From Eunapius fragilis (lineage: Eukaryota > Porifera > Demospongiae > Spongillida > Spongillidae): DNA of 64,000 bases. The notes below the pieces were generated by a model. That model saw only the letters and a list, made by a program, of their open reading frames with translations. It was not told the origin of the DNA and searched no databases. Below, piece after piece: positions 45,782-55,559 of the stretch. The stretch spans positions 1,362,549-1,426,548 of the forward strand of contig OY811978.1 in assembly GCA_963681505.1 (NCBI GenBank), in the 5' to 3' direction. A program made the position numbers and the translations under genes. Each line of letters begins with the position of its first letter. Position 1 is the stretch's first letter.

Positions 45782-45940
45782 TGCGCATTACGTATATCTA
45801 AATTTAGATGTAAACTTCCGTCCTCAAAAATCAGGGACGCTGGAACAAAAATGTTTGACGATATTCCCAGACCCACCTGTCGTAGTGTTTATACTGTAAG
45901 CGATAAACGCTTACGTCATGGTGGGTCTGGGTACGAGACT
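45742..45940 (-). repeat. right terminal inverted repeat of the RecQ transposon
   Basis: The inverse of 38923-39121, ending GGGTCTGGGTACGAGACT directly against a poly-G tract. It differs from the left TIR by a few-base insertion (TTTTTGAGGACGG versus TTTTTGCGG) and scattered substitutions. It contains the helicase start codon at 45781. Confidence 0.92.
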
Positions 45941-45975
45941 GGGGGGGGGGGGGGGAGCCTTTGAAAGCATCTGAG
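45941..45975. repeat. right part of the interrupted poly-G repeat
   Basis: Poly-G followed by AGCCTTTGAAAGCATCTGAG, the continuation of 38751-38922 beyond the inserted transposon. Confidence 0.85.
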
Positions 45976-46213
45976 ATTCAGGACCTTTCTCACAATCACG
46001 TCCCTGTTTCTCATATTGACACAAGTGTTTTCAAAAGATGTATGCAACTACCTGACACGTCACCATTCCATCTGTTATGTGGATTCATATAGAATGCCAC
46101 TTGACCACATGTATATGTTATAATCATAAACCTGCTCAGACAAATACAAAATAAGAACACTTTGACTTCCATGGATATTCTATCCATTGTTATATGGATA
46201 GTTTTTCGAATGC
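45976..46213. other. no gene recognised
   Basis: Short unique stretch between the interrupted and intact copies of the repeat. Nothing was recognised. Confidence 0.4.
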
Positions 46214-46398
46214 ATATTAATGCAACAGATTTTAACCCAATCCAAGGGGTATTCAGAGCTAGTTGCTACTTCCACAGCTTGGCATGCATGTACCTGAGGT
46301 GTAGAATCCTAGATGTGGCTGATGGTAAATAAAGATTACATTTGACGACCCAGATGTTGGAGATGGGGGGGGGGGGGGCCGTTGAAAGCATCTGAGCG
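46214..46398. repeat. uninterrupted copy of the poly-G repeat (empty-site equivalent)
   Basis: Matches 38751-38922 and 45941-45975 in order, with a poly-G of about 14 where the other copy carries the 7-kb transposon. It is effectively the pre-insertion form of the target repeat. Confidence 0.9.
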
Positions 46399-49282
46399 GC
46401 AGGATGCATTGCACGTTCACTTGTGTAAATTATTGGAGCCATTTAACACGGACTAAAATTTCATGTAAGACGAATAATGTAACCCGAACAAGAATTTAAC
46501 CAACTCTGCATGGCCTTACATGCAAAAAATAAGACGCCCAGCACGATCTAAATTCTTATAGTTAATATCTTGTGACATGCAATTACTGATGTTATAATTA
46601 ACGTTATGATATGACGGTTATTTCCCGTCAATATGTCCGCTTTTGCAACACTCACCAACCCACCAGCCCCACCCCTCGACATTTTAATTGAAATTTCACA
46701 CACAAAGTACAAAATCTATGCATTAAAACTGTTACAGTAGTTCTTCCTCAGGGTCTGCTGCAGCAACAACAACAAAAAAAAAATCTGAGCCGTCACAACA
46801 CCAAGGTTAGTATAATCCTCACTTTAAAATCTAGGCCCAACGAATCGTGGAGTAAGAATCTTTTGCGCTGGGCAGTAGGGTAAAAATCAATTAGAAATAC
46901 ATGATTTCGGGGAATTATTAAAAGGAGGCGAGCCCACCATTTTTGCCAACCAGTTACCATATTCTGCCCTCCAATTACAAATTCAAAGCTAATTACTGTA
47001 CAGTACAATTATGGTACAGCTACGGTACAGCTAGCAAGCCCAGGTTTAAAAATTCATCTATAGCTATAATCATAGCGCATAAATTTACTCAAACCAGTGT
47101 CAGCAGGTGCACGGACTATTAATGGGATCGAGGCAGCGAAAGGGCATATTTTTTCAAGTTTTTATATTCAAAGAGACACCTATGACCTCTATAACATATT
47201 TCTTACGCACTGGAAATTAGTCTGTCCATCATGGAGTTACAGGGTCCTGTCGGAATTCTTTACATTTTTATTGCACGCGTGTATTTTGATGCCCCTTAAT
47301 TCCTTTCCTGAAAATTTTGTAATATGCGCTAGGTCCCTTTTCGCTGCCTCGACCCCCATATTTAGATCTATTCTTAATAATTAGACAATGCATAGGTTGA
47401 GGGATGTCTTTCATTTGTGTTAACAGTTTTATAAAACAACTAACGAATAATACATGCGGCCTACGAGCATTACGGACTGTTGAAGCGATTCTGACTGTAC
47501 AGGCGCCGGACAATGCTCTGGTCTACACAGGCGGTGCTGGGCAACTGCTCGGGAAGCAACAGCGAGATAACCAGTGTCGTGGCCCAATAAGTACCAATAC
47601 AAACATGTAGGTACGAACTGAGTAGTTCAAAGTCACACCAAAGTAGCTCGCAGTGGATGTACGGGTGTTTGTAACACACTGCATGGGGATTATACCCAGG
47701 AGTGTTTACGGACAATGAATGACATGCTGGCTATGCTGAAGGCAGCGCTAACAGATTGCAATCTCAGCGGTTCCCTGGCGACCAGAGACATTTGTGTGAC
47801 CCTGCAAATCCCAACAGGTTCTCGAGACAAGGTCCCACCAGCACCACACGAAGCAGTAACCGATGTTTTAATGCTCTTCCAATACAAATGACGGTTTTAG
47901 GAACTATACTGAAGAAGACATTCTCTAAATGAAGCTGCATCAACCTAATACAAGCGCTTTCAACTGAAATACTACACATGAAATGCAGTCAGACAGAGTA
48001 CAACTCGCCTTATCATTAGATCCGTTGGTACATGAAACATGTGGCTTGCTTTCGGTTGCATCGCTTCCCAGTAAAATTAAGATTCACGAGGGACAGAAAT
48101 TTCAAATCTAATCACGATGTGCGATAAAAGGAATACATTTTGCGCATGCGCGTATAGGTTGCATCGTACAGTTTTTTAACGTGTGTACGGAATTAATTCA
48201 ATTTGTGCGTAAACTTTTATCCCAATCCTAACTTTCATATGTATACAAAAGAAAATATCACTGGATCCAAGTACCAGCTGGGTCGATGGAGTGATGGAGG
48301 GTCACATACCGTCATGAAATGGCTGCTCAAAAGCTTGTCAATCCTTGCATTATTGAGAAGACAGATTATGGTAGACAACCACTGGGTATAGCAGTTCTCT
48401 ATACTGATCTCAATTTATTTATTTTGAAATCTTGATCATTGACAATCACTGACATGGCTGGCATGAACAACAAGCCTGTGGATGTAACCTTTTTTTTAAC
48501 TGCTATTCTTGACTTCATGATCACTGCACTGCTATAAGTATTAGCTTGTAAGTGGGTGTGGCTGATGGGTCAGCAGCCAAGGTATGCCATCTAATGCATA
48601 TGGGTCATGTTCCTTAATCCATTCACAATTGTGATGTCATCTGTCTAGTTTAACAAATAGATGTGAGGTCTGATTGTGAAACTATGCTTTGCTGCTTGGT
48701 GCTCTTTGTTGAAAGAGTATGAGTGGTTTACAGTATGTCGGCAATACTGTATGGCCTGATTTCTCTCTATATCAGTCTCGGCCCCAGACCCAATGACTAA
48801 AATCCTGCCATTAATTATATAATCATTTCATTAATTATTCATTGATGGCATTGGCTTTCACTAAAATAGGTCGAGGCAAATTATTAATTAACACAGGAAT
48901 TTATTGTGTATACAGTCGTGTATGAGATATGTTGCGTGTTGGTCCACTTGATGTTATTTAGTACATTTTCATGACCAGAATAAATAACTACATACATGTA
49001 CATACCAGAGATGTTATGCATTGGATACATACATGTAAGAATACATATGCGAGTATATGTAATAGGTATATCTGAACATAATGATTGTACGTATAAGTGA
49101 AGTCAGCAGTGTTATAATGCACTGTGCAGACATGTATCGGTTGAAAGGGCAGAGGAGGTTCCTACACTATCGACGTTCCAGCCATCTTGATGTCACCAGT
49201 GCTCCCTACATCCACTCCACTGTCTCTTAGGCTGCACAGAGAGAAGGAGAAAAATAGCCGCATTTAAAAAGTAGCAAGCACC
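46399..49282. other. no recognisable gene
   Basis: AT-rich sequence with no domain-bearing frame. A 57-codon plus-strand frame at about 47714-47890 (MNDMLAMLKAALTDCNLSGS...) has protein-like composition and a normal ATG, but no recognisable homology and no neighbours. I leave it as a low-confidence hypothetical. Confidence 0.4.
47714..47893 (+). CDS. small hypothetical ORF
   Basis: Starts MNDMLAMLKAALTDCN and ends VTDVLMLFQYK-stop. The composition is unremarkable and amphipathic. It could be an exon or chance. No splice or promoter evidence was judged reliable. Confidence 0.2.
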
Positions 49283-49450
49283 TTAATTCATGCTTTTTAT
49301 TGTGATGTTCACTCTGGCCCTAACAACCTCTCCTTCTCCCACCTCCCACACACAGAATTTTTCGTGGACCTCCGGTCCTTTACTAACCACCATCCTCTGT
49401 GGTAGGTCCCTCCATCCCCCCCCCCCCCCCACCCACCCACCCACCCTTAC

Positions 49451-49780
49451 CTTGAATGTCCTTGGAATGAAGCTTGGTCCTTGTGACTTCAAGATGGACC
49501 GGGCTGCTACTGGTGCACTTACAAGGGGTCTGAGCCCCCACTGCTTCTTTAAGAGGGGTCCAACTCCTGCTGTCTCCTAGGGGGATTGTGCTTCCAGAAT
49601 CTTCACCGCTCGTGGTTCTTCTGCTGTCCTCTAGGACGTGTGGGAGTTCCAACATTTCAAGGTGGCTTGCATCATTGGGGCTATCTGTACTCCGCCTTGT
49701 GTCTTTTAAGAGGCTCTTATTACACTCTGTTACAGCAATCTGCTTTAAGCTTACATCGATAGAGCTGTATATTAAGCGGA
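49451..49780 (-). CDS. receptor cytoplasmic-tail exon
   Basis: Encodes [20 protein letters not shown]...[21 protein letters not shown] and ends TKLHSKDIQ before a GTAAGGG donor at 49450. It is rich in Ser, Thr, Asp and Glu without a recognised enzymatic motif. At least one more exon should follow to the left; I could not place it. Confidence 0.55.
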
Positions 49781-52700
49781 ACACTCAAACCCACTGGAGA
49801 ACAGCACAGGATATATGGTCACACAAATATGTACCATGGCAAGCAGGGTGGGGGGGTGGGAATGCACACACACCAAACAAGGACACACCAACATCGATTT
49901 ACAATGAAATGTCTACGTCCCATGCAGTGCACAACAAAAGTAAACCCAAACCCTTCCCCGGAGGATGAAGTACAATACCCCTTCCATCTTCACTTCCCAT
50001 CACCCTTGAGCCCCCCCCTCCCTCTCCCCCTCCCTCTCCCACCCTTTGCATTAACACAAACCTTATGGATTTTGGTCTCCATCTCCTATAAGCGCACACC
50101 ATCACAGCCGCAACGAGTATCACCAGCTGCAGCACCACGACCACTCCCCCCACTGCCACAATGACAACAACAACGTCCGACGTCAGAGCGGTCGGAGGCG
50201 CAGTCACCACTCCCATCTCCTGGGTCCCCTGAGTTTGCCCCGTGCAGTCGGCATCGCTCAACCCAGCAAAAAGTTCTTGGACAAGATTCCTGCCCAAGAT
50301 CTTGACCAACTTGCCCAAGATCTTGCCCAACTTGCCCAAGACTTGCCCAAGATCTTGCCCAAGGTGCCAAGATTATGCCGGCCAATTTCTGGCCAAGATC
50401 TTACCCAAGATATGGCAAGATCTCAGCCTCCTGGCAAGATCTTGGCCTCCTGCCAAGATCTTGCTCTTCTTGGCAAGAACCTTGCCCAAGAACTTTTTGC
50501 TGGGCAATCCCCCGAGCTGAGTGGTGCAGTTTGGGTCCGCGCCCAGCAGCAGTCCTTCCACAGTCAGGGCCTCACGGCCGTCCTTCACCCAGCTCTGGAG
50601 CAGTTGGACAAGACCGTCGGCACTCGCCGTGTCCACGAGGCCGCTCCTGTACACGACCCCCGCAGTGGCTCCGCCCATAGCCACACCCTGGAGGCCACTC
50701 CGGCAGCTCAGTTCCTGGTTGCCGACAAAGTTGGCCGGGCTCAGTTTGCAGCCGCAGAGTGTGCTCATTTTGTGGAGGAGCGACGCCCTTATCTCATTCA
50801 GCTTTGACGCCGTGTTCTCAGACTGATATGGAAAATGAAACATGTGACCAGAGGAAAGCATGTTTGGCATACAAGCGCGTGTGGTACATGTGTCCACACA
50901 CACACATGCACACATGCACACACTCAAGCAATTGCCATCACTTACGGCCCATTGAGCGCAGTCATAAACCGGAGAGAGGCGAATTTGGAAGTAGGCTAGG
51001 CTAACCTCTCTGGTGTGAAATTAAAAAGTGTGCATGGAATGAAGCTTGTACAGGAACATCCAACTGATCCTTTCCGCCAACGGGTACTGAAGAGACTACT
51101 GTCAGAGATGACACAGCACCAGCCCCAACACTGAAGACTGCACGCACACTGAGCACGTAGATTGTGTTAGGAATAAGGGGTGCTATGGAAACCATCGGCA
51201 GAGGTGGTGAAAACTTTTGCACGTGTTGAAATGTGACCAGTTCGTTTGAAGGACTGCGCCATACAACGTCACCGGTCATGTTGACCTGCAATGAGACATG
51301 GTTGGTAGTGCGTTCATGCTTGATACGTGTGCCTGCCACCGTGTGACCTTATACTATGTGCAACTTAATCAATTTTGTAGGGAGGCTGTATGTGACCATA
51401 GGGAGGCTGCATGTGACAATAGGGAGGCTGCATGTGACAATAGGGAGGCTGCATGTGACCATAGGGAGGCTACATGTGACCATAGGGAGGCTACATGTGA
51501 CAATAGGGAGGCTACATGTGACCATAGGGAGGCTGCATGTGACAATAGGGAGGCTGCATGTGACCATAGGGAGGCTACATGTGACGATAGGGAGGCTGCA
51601 TGTGACGATAGGGAGGCTGCATGTGACCATAGGGAGGCTACATGTGACCATAGGGAGGTTACATGTGACCATAGGGAGGCTGCATGTGACCATAGGGAGG
51701 CTACATGTGACCACACCTCCATGTGAAGGTGTAACTGCACAAATATTTTGGATGTGAATTATAAGATCACATGTAATCAATGTATCAAGACAGGGTGTAC
51801 ACACCTGGTTGACTACTTGGACAGCTACTTATGACTGTGCTAAATGCATGCCAGTAGTCACCTGATAGTAAAGTACAGGAAGTGTTGTGTTGGGGGGTCT
51901 CCATGATGCAGAAATACTTGTGTTGCTATGGTTCACCAGCTTGGGGAGCTCTAAATAGAAACAAAACCGAAATTATAAGCAGAACCACAGACAGCAGCAT
52001 CGGAACTCAGGGATGGGTGGGGGTGGTGGCTGGGTGGGGATGGGTGGGGGTGGTGGCTGGGTGGGGATGGGTAGTGGCTGGGTGGGGATGGGTGGGGGTG
52101 TGGTGGCTGGGTGCAATCGCCCCTGCTGTTGGGGCAGACATAGGACTTCTGCCATAACATCTATTAGATCACTTTATCAATTTCAATTTAAAGTGCATAT
52201 ATTATCAATTCATTGGTAATGATATTGTTACTGTCTGGTGAAAATTAATTGTTTTTTTGTCCTGTTATTCAATTACCCATGCAATCCTTGCCAGATCAAT
52301 TGGCCAGGTCATATAGACGGCTGAGTCTCTTTTGGCATTCTTTGTTTATGCTTGCATTAAAAAGTACTGCTTGACCTTTTTAATCAACCCACTCCCCTCC
52401 CCTCCCCCACTCCCCTCCCCTCTCCCCCTCCCCACTCCCCCCCCCCCTCCCCCACTCCCAACCCCCTCCCCTCCCCACTCCCCACTCCCCTCCCCCACCC
52501 CCACTCCCCTCCCCCACCCCACTCCCCTCCCCCACCCCCACTCCCCTCCCCTCTCCCATTCCCCTCACCCTCCCTCACCCCCACTGCCCCATTCCCCTGC
52601 AATTTCGTTCCCACACTTCTGAAGGAGAGGGGAGAGAGAGGGTGGAGAGGGAAAGGAGAGGGGAGCGAGAGGGTGGGGAGGGGAAGGAGAGGGTGGGGAG

Positions 52701-55557
52701 GGAAGGAGAGGGTGAAGAGGGAAAGGAGAGGGGAGGGAGAGGGTGGGGAGGGGAAGGAGAGGGGAGGGGAAGGAGAGGGGGAGGAGAGGGTGGAGAGGGA
52801 AAGGAGAGGGGAGGGAGAGGGTGGGGAGGGGAAGGAGAGGGGAGGGGAAGGAGAGGGGAGGGAGAGGGTGGAGAGGGAAAGGAGAGGGGAGGGAGCGGGT
52901 GGGGAGGGGAAGAGAGGGGAAGGATAGGGTGGGGAGGGGAAGGAGAGGGGAGGGAGAGGGTGGGAGGGGAAGGAGAGGGACGGGAGGATGGGAATGGAGA
53001 GGACAAGAAATTGGCATCATTATTCATTTCGCACTTGCACTACAAATGCCAACACCTTAAACCGCTTACCGGGGGGAAGCGTTGCAATGGTGTTCTCATC
53101 GGAGGAAGGACTGCTCACAAAATTTGTATCTGTTGACTGCAAGCTGACGAGATAGGCTGTGCCTGGCTTTAGGTGGACAACGATGAAGTTTGTAAACCCT
53201 CGGTTAATGTTATAGTAGTCAGCTGATCCATTTGAAGCCTCCTTGTAACGCAGCCAATGATGTAATGGCCCCCCGTGCAAGGGGGCGGAGTCCAACCGAG
53301 AACTATCTGCTCTGGATACGGATTGCTTCAGGTCTTAGCGGCGATGGGGCGTGACTAATTGATTTTAAATAAGGTAATTGATATGGTAAGGGATATCCCT
53401 CTGCACAACCTTCACTCTCCCCTCCCCCCCCCCCCCCCCTTTCCCCTCTTCCTCCTCTTCCACTCCTCCCCCCCTCCCTCCTCCTCCCGGCCCTCTTCTC
53501 CCTCCTCCCCCTCTTTCCCTCCCCCTCCTCCCTCCTCACCTCTCCCTCCCCCCTCTTCCCTTCTTCCCCTTCCTTCCCCTCTTCCCCCTCTTCCCTTCCT
53601 TCCATCACTTTTTCTGTATATTTTCCTCCTCTATTTCTTTGCCTTTCTCCTCCTGCCACCTTCATTGCCATCCCCTCTCCTCATTTCCACTTCCCCTCCT
53701 CTCCCCTTCCTCCTCTCCCCTCCCTCCTCCCCCTCCTCTCCCCTCCCTCCCCTCCCTCCCCTCCCTCCCCTCCCTCCCCTCCCTCCCCTCCCTCCCCTCC
53801 CTCCCCTCCCTCCCCTCCCTCCCTCCCTCCCTCCCCTCCCTCCCCTCCCTCCCTCCCTCCCTCCTCCTCTCCCCTCCCTCCTCTCCCTCCTCCTCTCCAC
53901 TCCCTTCCATCCCTCCTCTCCCCTCCTCTCCCCTCCCTCCTCTCCCCTCTCTTCTCTCCTCTCCCTCGTCTCTTCTCCAACTGTATTTCAAATCACTTAC
54001 TTCCAATTGTCAGTGAGAATGACCTCTCATCTTTGCCCCCTCTCCCGCCGGTAGCCCAGCAGGTGTACCTTCCCAGCGTCACACAGGGTAAGGAAGCCAT
54101 CAGGTGATACCTCAAGAATAGCTGTACCATTCTGGAAGAGGCTCTGGCTAAGGCTCCTCCCATTACCCAAACCAGCGACCACGCCCTCTGAAGTGTGTCA
54201 CTGGGTGGTGGCCCTGCTCCACACAGAACCCTGAGCCCCGCCTCCTGTACCATCCTCACTGCACTGTCTAGGCCATCTCCACTGACACCAAAGGTGACTA
54301 TGTACGGAATGTAGTCTGGGGAGGAGGAGAAAGCCCCTGTGAGACACACAGTGTTGCGTTCCATGCAGAGGGAATGTAATCAACGTGTGATGGGGAGGTG
54401 CTAACATCATGTGATGGGGAGGAGCTAACATCATGTGATGGGGAGGAGCTAACATCATGTGATGGGGAGGAGCTAACATCATGTGATGGGGAGGGGCTAA
54501 CATCATGTGATGGGGAGGGGCTAACATCATGTGATGGGGAGGAGCTAACATCATGTGATGGGGAGGAGCTAACATCATGTGATGGGGAGGAGCTAACATC
54601 ATGTGATGGGGAGGAGCTAACATCATGTGATGGGGAGGGGCTAACATCATGTGATGGGGAGGTGCTAACATCATGTGATGGGGAGGGGCTAACATCATGT
54701 GATGGGGAGGGGCTAACATCATGTGATGGGGAGGTGCTAACATCATGTGATGGGGAGGGGCTAACATCATGTGATGGGGAGGGGCTAACATCATGTGATG
54801 GGGAGGTGCTAACATCATGTGATGGGGAGGGGCTAACATCATGTGATGGGGAGGGGCTAACATCATGTGATGGGGAGGTGCTAACATCATGTGATGGGGA
54901 GGGGCTAACATCATGTGATGGGGAGGTGCTAACATGTGATGGGGAGGTGCTAACATCATGTGATGGGGAGGAGCTAACATCATGTGATGGGGAGGTGCTA
55001 ACATCATGTGATGGGGAGGGGCTAACATCATGTGATGGGGAGGTGCTAACATCATGTGATGGGGAGGTGCTAACATCATGTGATGGGGAGGTGCTAACAT
55101 CATGTGATGGGGAGGTGCTAACATCATGTGATGGGGAGGGGCTAACATCATGTGATGGGAGGTACTAACATGTGATGGGGAGGTGCTAACATCATGTGAT
55201 GGGGAGGTGCTAACATCATGTGATGGGGAGGTGCTAACATCATGTGATGGGGAGGTGCTAACATCATGTGATGGGGAGGTGCTAACATCATGTGATGGGG
55301 AGGAGCTAGCCATCATGTTGCAGAGAGGAGCATGTGATGGGGAGGAGCTAACCATCATATGATGTGGAGGACCTAACCTGTTTCCTAGGTGACCACAGTG
55401 ATGGCTACCGTACGTGGTCCATCTCTCAGCGTGTAAGCCAAGACAGTGAAAAGGTAAGCAGTGGCTGGAGTGAGGTCTCCGACTACATAGGTTGCAACCC
55501 CATTCCCGGCTATGGTAACCATGGTTTCCTGCATTCCCTCTGCTTGGTAAAATAGCC
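49451..55557 (-). CDS. multi-domain Ig/FN3/SEA-like transmembrane receptor (partial, probably disrupted)
   Basis: Minus-strand exons, N to C: an FN3 C-terminal half (about 55396-55557, [19 protein letters not shown]); an Ig-like domain (about 54000-54364, first Cys VLCGAG, second Cys RYTCWATGG); an FN3 domain (about 53065-53320, [11 protein letters not shown]); an FN3-like domain (51003-51285, [20 protein letters not shown]); a SEA-like domain (about 50507-50822); a TM exon (50087-50258); and a tail (49451 to about 49780, Ser/Thr-rich). This is the extended version of the receptor architecture at 20610, typical of sponge adhesion receptors. Frame changes inside the Ig and first complete FN3 exons and a TIR element inside the SEA-TM exon suggest a non-functional allele or indel errors. 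Exons upstream of 55557 were not firmly identified. Four arrays of tandem or low-complexity repeats occupy its introns. Confidence 0.65.
50087..50822 (-). CDS. SEA-like plus transmembrane exon, interrupted by a TIR element
   Basis: After a CCATATCAG acceptor (50822) the frame reads [20 protein letters not shown]...[10 protein letters not shown]...[23 protein letters not shown]...NCTTQLGGL. This has the composition and placing of the SEA-like domains in sponge receptors. The frame then runs into the 243-bp TIR element (50262-50504). Beyond it, in the same frame, come [16 protein letters not shown] and the membrane segment [20 protein letters not shown], ending at a donor after RRWRPKSIR. Element plus 3-bp duplication is 246 bp, a multiple of three, so the frame is preserved on both sides. 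One stop codon inside the element, near 50371, truncates the protein before the membrane anchor. Confidence 0.7.
50262..50504. mobile_element. 243-bp TIR element inside the receptor exon
   Basis: Perfect 19-bp terminal inverted repeats (CCCAGCAAAAAGTTCTTGG and its complement) bounded on both sides by CAA (50259-50261 and 50505-50507), a probable 3-bp target duplication. The interior is built of repeated palindromic words (GCCAAGATCTTGCC, CCCAAGATCTTG), so the whole element can fold on itself. There is no coding capacity of its own. Superfamily is unknown; a 3-bp duplication fits PIF/Harbinger or CACTA-type elements, but neither TIR signature is obvious. Confidence 0.85.
51003..51285 (-). CDS. 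FN3-like exon of the minus-strand receptor
   Basis: The acceptor TCATTGCAG precedes [20 protein letters not shown]. The domain includes [19 protein letters not shown] and ends near [12 protein letters not shown] donor-like GAGAG|GTTAGC at about 51002 fits the exon end. The minisatellite at 51380 lies in the preceding intron. Confidence 0.55.
51380..51715. repeat. 21-bp minisatellite, about 16 copies, in receptor intron
   Basis: Units of ATGTGACCATAGGGAGGCTG with variants CAATAGG/CGATAGG and GCTAC/GCTGC/GTTAC. 21 bp is divisible by 3, and it produces open frames on both strands that I discount. Confidence 0.93.
52010..52112. repeat. G-rich tandem repeat (GGCTGGGTGGGGATGGGTGG)
   Basis: About four imperfect units with several GGG/GGGG runs, which gives G-quadruplex potential on the plus strand. 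Confidence 0.8.
52384..52610. repeat. C-rich low-complexity tract (CCCCTCCCCCACTC repeats)
   Basis: Almost pure pyrimidine with interspersed A, built of CCCCTCCC and CCCCCACTCC words. On the receptor's coding (minus) strand it is G-rich. Confidence 0.9.
52620..52995. repeat. G-rich tract (GGAGAGGGTGGGGAGGGGAAGGA repeats)
   Basis: Purine-rich units of about 33 bp (GAGAGGGGAGGGAGAGGGTG, then GGGAGGGGAAG) in about 11 copies, directly after the C-rich tract. The two neighbouring tracts have opposite strand asymmetry and partial complementarity. Confidence 0.9.
53065..53320 (-). CDS. FN3 exon of the minus-strand receptor, with an apparent frame change
   Basis: The early strand ([13 protein letters not shown]) is in one frame. 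The rest ([43 protein letters not shown]) is in another. The switch lies at runs of C and G near 53269-53285. The exon ends at LPPG with a GTAAGC donor at about 53064. A single-base indel in a homopolymer explains everything else being intact. Confidence 0.6.
53420..53965. repeat. pyrimidine tract (CCCCTCCCTCCCCTCCCTC), about 540 bp
   Basis: Nearly continuous C/T sequence between the FN3 and Ig exons. It is homopurine on the coding strand and has mirror symmetry suitable for triplex (H-DNA) formation. No gene. Confidence 0.92.
54000..54364 (-). CDS. Ig-like exon of the minus-strand receptor, with frame changes
   Basis: The N-terminal part ([20 protein letters not shown], then [17 protein letters not shown]) and the last strand ([12 protein letters not shown]...FSLTIGS) are in one frame. 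The central strands ([20 protein letters not shown], then LTLCDAG) are in another. The second switch is at GGGAAGG, near 54070. All Ig landmarks (two Cys, Asp-Ala-Gly before Tyr-x-Cys) are present across the frames. This suggests one or two small indels rather than long decay. Confidence 0.55.
54380..55320. repeat. 24-bp minisatellite, about 39 copies, in receptor intron
   Basis: Units of GCTAACATCATGTGATGGGG plus AGGT/AGGA/AGGG. A few units are shortened (AACATGTGATGG near 54930 and 55170). The array lies between the Ig and upstream FN3 exons of the minus-strand receptor. Confidence 0.95.
55396..55557 (-). CDS. FN3 exon (C-terminal half) of the minus-strand receptor
   Basis: Reads [20 protein letters not shown] followed by [17 protein letters not shown] and [10 protein letters not shown]. 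The L-TPATAY-F-V-AY pattern is the F-strand signature of FN3 domains. It ends before a GT-containing donor region near 55394. The upstream half is not identified. Confidence 0.55.
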
Positions 55558-55559
55558 AA

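Larger units (their letters stand above)
38923..45940. mobile_element. 7.0-kb DNA transposon with ~199-bp TIRs encoding a transposase and a RecQ-family helicase
   Basis: The left terminus 38923-39121 and the right terminus 45742-45940 are inverted copies of about 199 bp, beginning AGTCTCGTACCCAGACCC and differing by a few substitutions and a small indel. Inside are two convergent intron-containing genes: a DUF6589-like transposase (39130-44027, +) and a RecQ-type helicase (44310-45781, -). Each begins in or next to a TIR, so the TIRs probably contain the promoters. The element sits in the poly-G tract of a repeat whose uninterrupted copy is at 46214-46398. Because the target is homopolymeric, the target duplication cannot be read. 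Superfamily is uncertain; a helicase-carrying Academ-type lineage is my best guess. The transposase has an apparent frameshift, while the helicase looks intact. Confidence 0.88.

Noticed and set aside
38923-45940. Interpretation as a Helitron because of the helicase
   Set aside because: The helicase motifs are RecQ-type rather than Pif1-type. There is no Rep/HUH protein, and long TIRs are present.
50235-50807. Plus-strand 190-codon frame over the SEA/TM exon
   Set aside because: Antisense to an exon with clear SEA-like and TM character on the minus strand. The repetitive part is the TIR element.
51298-51804. Open frames on both strands built of 7-residue repeats
   Set aside because: A 21-bp tandem unit within a receptor intron; repeat artefact.
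54198-55559. 453-codon minus-strand frame with HHMMLAPP repeats
   Set aside because: A 24-bp intronic minisatellite. Receptor exons at its ends are in other frames, with splice signals.
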